14,691 nucleotides of DNA. It comes from GCA-2861595 sp035525365. GTDB taxonomy: Bacteria > Actinomycetota > Acidimicrobiia > Acidimicrobiales > GCA-2861595. Below the pieces are notes generated by a model, which had not been told where the DNA came from, ran no database searches, and saw only the letters and a program-made list of their open reading frames with translations. The position numbers and the translations under genes are program-made. Numbering within the stretch: position 1 is the first letter of the stretch; each line of letters starts with the position of its first letter. Where the stretch lies: NCBI GenBank assembly GCA_035525365.1, contig DATLEK010000114.1:1-14691 (forward strand). The letters are read 5' to 3'. Shown piece after piece: positions 12,544 through 14,691 of the stretch.

Positions 12544-14270
12544 TGGACGCCACGACGTTCTTCGACCGCTTCGCCACCATCGTCGACGCTCCAGGCGGAC
12601 TTCGGCGGCTACGGGATCTCGTGATGGACCTCGCAGTCAGTGGCCGACTTGTCGATCAGGACCCTGAAGAGGAGCCTGCGACCCACATCATTAGGGAGTC
12701 CGCGGACGCGCTGCCGACTGCGCGGCAAGGAGGGCGCCGTTCCCGCACTTCCGACGCCACACCGGACGCTCCCGACTCGCTTTTCCTTCCCGACTCCTGG
12801 CTGCAGGTGACGGCAGCTCAACTCGGCCACCTAATTCGAGGCGTTACCTATCCCAAAACTGCAGCCTCGGATGTCAAGACCAAGGGCACCGTCCCGCTAC
12901 TTCGAGCTCACAACATCGATGGCATTATTAACTACGAGAAGTTGGTCCACGTTGCGGCCGAGTTGGTCTCTCACGACCAACGCCTCATCCCAGGTGACCA
13001 CCTGATCTGCATGTCCAGCGGTAGCGCCCGACTCGTCGGCAAGTCTGCAGTGGTTACCCGCGACGATATTTTCGGGTTCGGAGCATTCTGTTCAGTGTTT
13101 CGGCCCGCTGTTCCTTCGGTTAGCCGCTATATAGGGGTCTATCTACAGAGCCCAACCTACAGGCAACGAGTGTGCCTACTCAGCCGCGGAATCGGCATCA
13201 ACAACCTGCGAGCCAGTGATATCGAGCAACTCGTAATCCCGCTCCCACCGCTCGCCGAGCAGGAGCGGATCGTGGCGAAGGTTGACGAGCTGACCGGGCT
13301 GTGCGACGAGCTCGAAGTCCGCCAGGAGCGCCGCCACTGCGCCACCACCCGCTTCCGAGGATCCGCCCTCCACGCCGTCACGGACGCCGGGACACCTGAA
13401 GAGCTCCGCCGAGCCTGGGGACGAGTCAGCACCTATTGGCCAGCCCTCACCGCCCACCCCGACAGCATGGTTGAGCTTCGGGCAACAGTCATTCAGCTTG
13501 CGCTGTGTGGGCGCCTCGTCGATCAGGACGTACATGATGAGCCGGTCCAATCGCTACTAGCCAAGGTCAAATTGCGACGCGACTCGCTGCCAAAACGGCG
13601 TGGCCCACAACCCGGAAACGAGTCCGAGTCTCAGCGTCAGGAAACCCCGTCCGGTCGCCACCTGCCGCCGGGATGGGCGGAGACTCGACTCGGAGATATC
13701 TCCGAAATTGTTCGGGGCATTACCTTTCCAGCGGCAGCGAAGCACACGACCGGGGGATCAGATCTGGTTCCGTGCCTTCGAACGACCAACGTCCAAGAGA
13801 CTGTCGAGTGGCACGACCTCATCTTTGTCCCTAATCAGTACGTCAAGAACGAGTCACAGTTCGTCCGATCTGGTGACCTCTTGATGTCGATGGCCAACAG
13901 TCGAGAGCTCGTAGGAAAGCTCGCACTCGTCGGCCCCGAACCGCCACGTGCCGCATTCGGTGGCTTCCTTGCAGCAATTCGCCCGCTCATCATCTCGCCA
14001 AGGTTCTTACAACTCGTCTTGCAGGACCCGCGAGCCAAGGCCACGCTCATTGACAGCGCGACACAGACGACGAATATCGCCAACATCTCGCTCGGCCGGC
14101 TTCGACCGTTCCGGTGCCCGCTGCCACCCCTCGCCGAGCAGAGGCGGATCGTGTCGAGGGTGGACGAGCTGATGGGGCTGTGCGACGAGCTCGAAAGCGC
14201 GCTGGCGACGCAGTCGGGTGTCGCGGTCCTGCTCGCATCGTCTATCACCGCGCAGATCAACCAGCTGTAG
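12543..14270 (+). CDS. hsdS: Type I restriction-modification, S subunit (specificity, two TRDs)
   Basis: 575 residues, longer than average. HsdS recognises a bipartite target. Order: conserved repeat LVMDLAVSGRLVDQDPEEEP (about residues 24-45), TRD1 (about 83-232, starting near LGHLIRGVTYPK), conserved helix LPPLAEQERIVAKVDELTGL (about 235-255), a second copy VIQLALCGRLVDQDVHDEPV (about 315-335), TRD2 (about 372-525, ISEIVRGITFPA), and a second helix LPPLAEQRRIVSRVDELMGL (about 527-546). So the protein is an internal duplication of repeat-TRD-helix. The TRDs carry more AT-rich codons than the repeats, as usual for exchanged specificity domains. ATG 12543 overlaps the hsdM stop. The target sequence cannot be deduced by reading. 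Confidence 0.93.
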   Translation: MDATTFFDRFATIVDAPGGLRRLRDLVMDLAVSGRLVDQDPEEEPATHIIRESADALPTARQGGRRSRTSDATPDAPDSLFLPDSWLQVTAAQLGHLIRGVTYPKTAASDVKTKGTVPLLRAHNIDGIINYEKLVHVAAELVSHDQRLIPGDHLICMSSGSARLVGKSAVVTRDDIFGFGAFCSVFRPAVPSVSRYIGVYLQSPTYRQRVCLLSRGIGINNLRASDIEQLVIPLPPLAEQERIVAKVDELTGLCDELEVRQERRHCATTRFRGSALHAVTDAGTPEELRRAWGRVSTYWPALTAHPDSMVELRATVIQLALCGRLVDQDVHDEPVQSLLAKVKLRRDSLPKRRGPQPGNESESQRQETPSGRHLPPGWAETRLGDISEIVRGITFPAAAKHTTGGSDLVPCLRTTNVQETVEWHDLIFVPNQYVKNESQFVRSGDLLMSMANSRELVGKLALVGPEPPRAAFGGFLAAIRPLIISPRFLQLVLQDPRAKATLIDSATQTTNIANISLGRLRPFRCPLPPLAEQRRIVSRVDELMGLCDELESALATQSGVAVLLASSITAQINQL

Positions 14271-14294
14271 GACCGCCCGACGCCCCTCGGAGCG

Positions 14295-14432
14295 CTACCA
14301 GCCGAGGCCGTCGTCGATGTCGAGCTCAGGCTCGGCGTAGCCGGCCTCTGGCAGAAAGTGCTCGATGGCGAGGGGCTGTCCGATCGAGCGGCCGAGCGCG
14401 CGTCCGAGGCGTTCGAGCTCGCGCCGCGGCTC
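14295..14432 (-). pseudogene. C-terminal remnant of an unidentified gene
   Basis: A minus-strand frame ending at TAG 14295-14297 has natural-looking protein composition over its last 45 residues (RRELERLGRALGRSIGQPLA ... ELDIDDGLGW). Further upstream the frame runs antisense to the integrase fragment and loses sense, so the 5' part of this gene appears to have been replaced. Family not recognised. It converges on hsdS, 24 bp apart. Confidence 0.35.
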
Positions 14433-14550
14433 GACGGCGGACCCACGCACCCCGACCTGTTCAGCCAGATCTTCGACCGACACATCGCCAAGTCGACGCT
14501 GCCGCGCATCCGGCTGCACGACCTGCGCCACACGCACGCTTCGATTCTGC
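14433..14550 (+). pseudogene. Tyrosine integrase fragment
   Basis: About 39 residues of integrase catalytic domain: DGGPTHPDLFSQIFDRH, then LPRIRLHDLRHTHASIL with the His-x-x-Arg box. Homology begins abruptly at about 14433 and stops at about 14550, just where LLKAGVPV... would follow in the copy at 2-301. There is no start, and the Arg, second His and Tyr of the active site are missing. It is a recombination or deletion remnant of a third integrase copy. Confidence 0.85.
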
Positions 14551-14691
14551 AAGTGAGCGATGTTGCAGAGGAAGCATCATTCGACATGGTTCGCGATCGT
14601 TGTGCCATAAGGGAAAAGGATTTCTCGTCGATCGCCGCAGCCGGGTGATCCCTCGCATAACCCCTGGTGAGGCCCGGTATCCACCACCTTA
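14551..14691. other. Unassigned sequence at the right edge
   Basis: I see no credible gene, RNA or repeat in these 141 bases. They directly follow the integrase breakpoint and are somewhat lower in GC, so they may be flanking DNA of a deletion or insertion junction. Confidence 0.4.

Overview
The window is high-GC DNA with GTG and TTG starts next to ATG. Its gene content (TrwC/TraA-type relaxase, Arg/Pro-rich helix-turn-helix proteins, DUF3024) is typical of an actinobacterium. No housekeeping gene is visible. This is accessory DNA: a patchwork of integrative-element modules with an embedded defence/stability cargo. Genus cannot be read from the sequence.

Left part (1-1535): the C-terminal end of a tyrosine recombinase runs in from beyond the window edge. 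A HigB/Gp49-like toxin and an XRE antitoxin follow on the minus strand (810-1202, 362-799). Next comes a 43-bp sequence identical in form to the 3' half of a tRNA-Met (anticodon CAT), with a perfect hairpin just downstream and no 5' half. This looks like an attachment-site duplication, flanked on both sides by pairs of related 12-bp direct repeats that could be integrase arm sites.

Mobility module (1685-7142): minus-strand genes for a DUF3024 protein, a small unknown protein and a large MOBF-type relaxase-helicase. The relaxase reading frame is broken by one in-frame TGA (4441-4443) where a Trp codon is expected. Upstream of it lies a G-run-rich intergenic segment with an inverted repeat, a possible oriT. 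An excisionase-like HTH gene is divergent from an intact tyrosine integrase (5697-6863), and a second excisionase-like gene converges on that integrase.

Cargo (7201-14270): an XRE antitoxin-like gene converges tail to tail on a Gp49-like toxin gene. The toxin is the last gene of a tightly coupled minus-strand series: putative PD-(D/E)XK nuclease, 19-codon leader ORF, toxin. Divergent from the nuclease is a complete type I restriction-modification operon, hsdR-hsdM-hsdS, with 12-bp and overlapping junctions and a two-TRD HsdS.

Right end (14271-14691): debris, namely a minus-strand C-terminal gene remnant fused to a plus-strand fragment of a third tyrosine integrase. Three integrase 3' regions in under 15 kb, plus the tRNA half-site, suggest repeated insertion of related elements. 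No type IV secretion, coupling protein or replication gene is present, so transfer functions, if any, lie outside the window or are lost.
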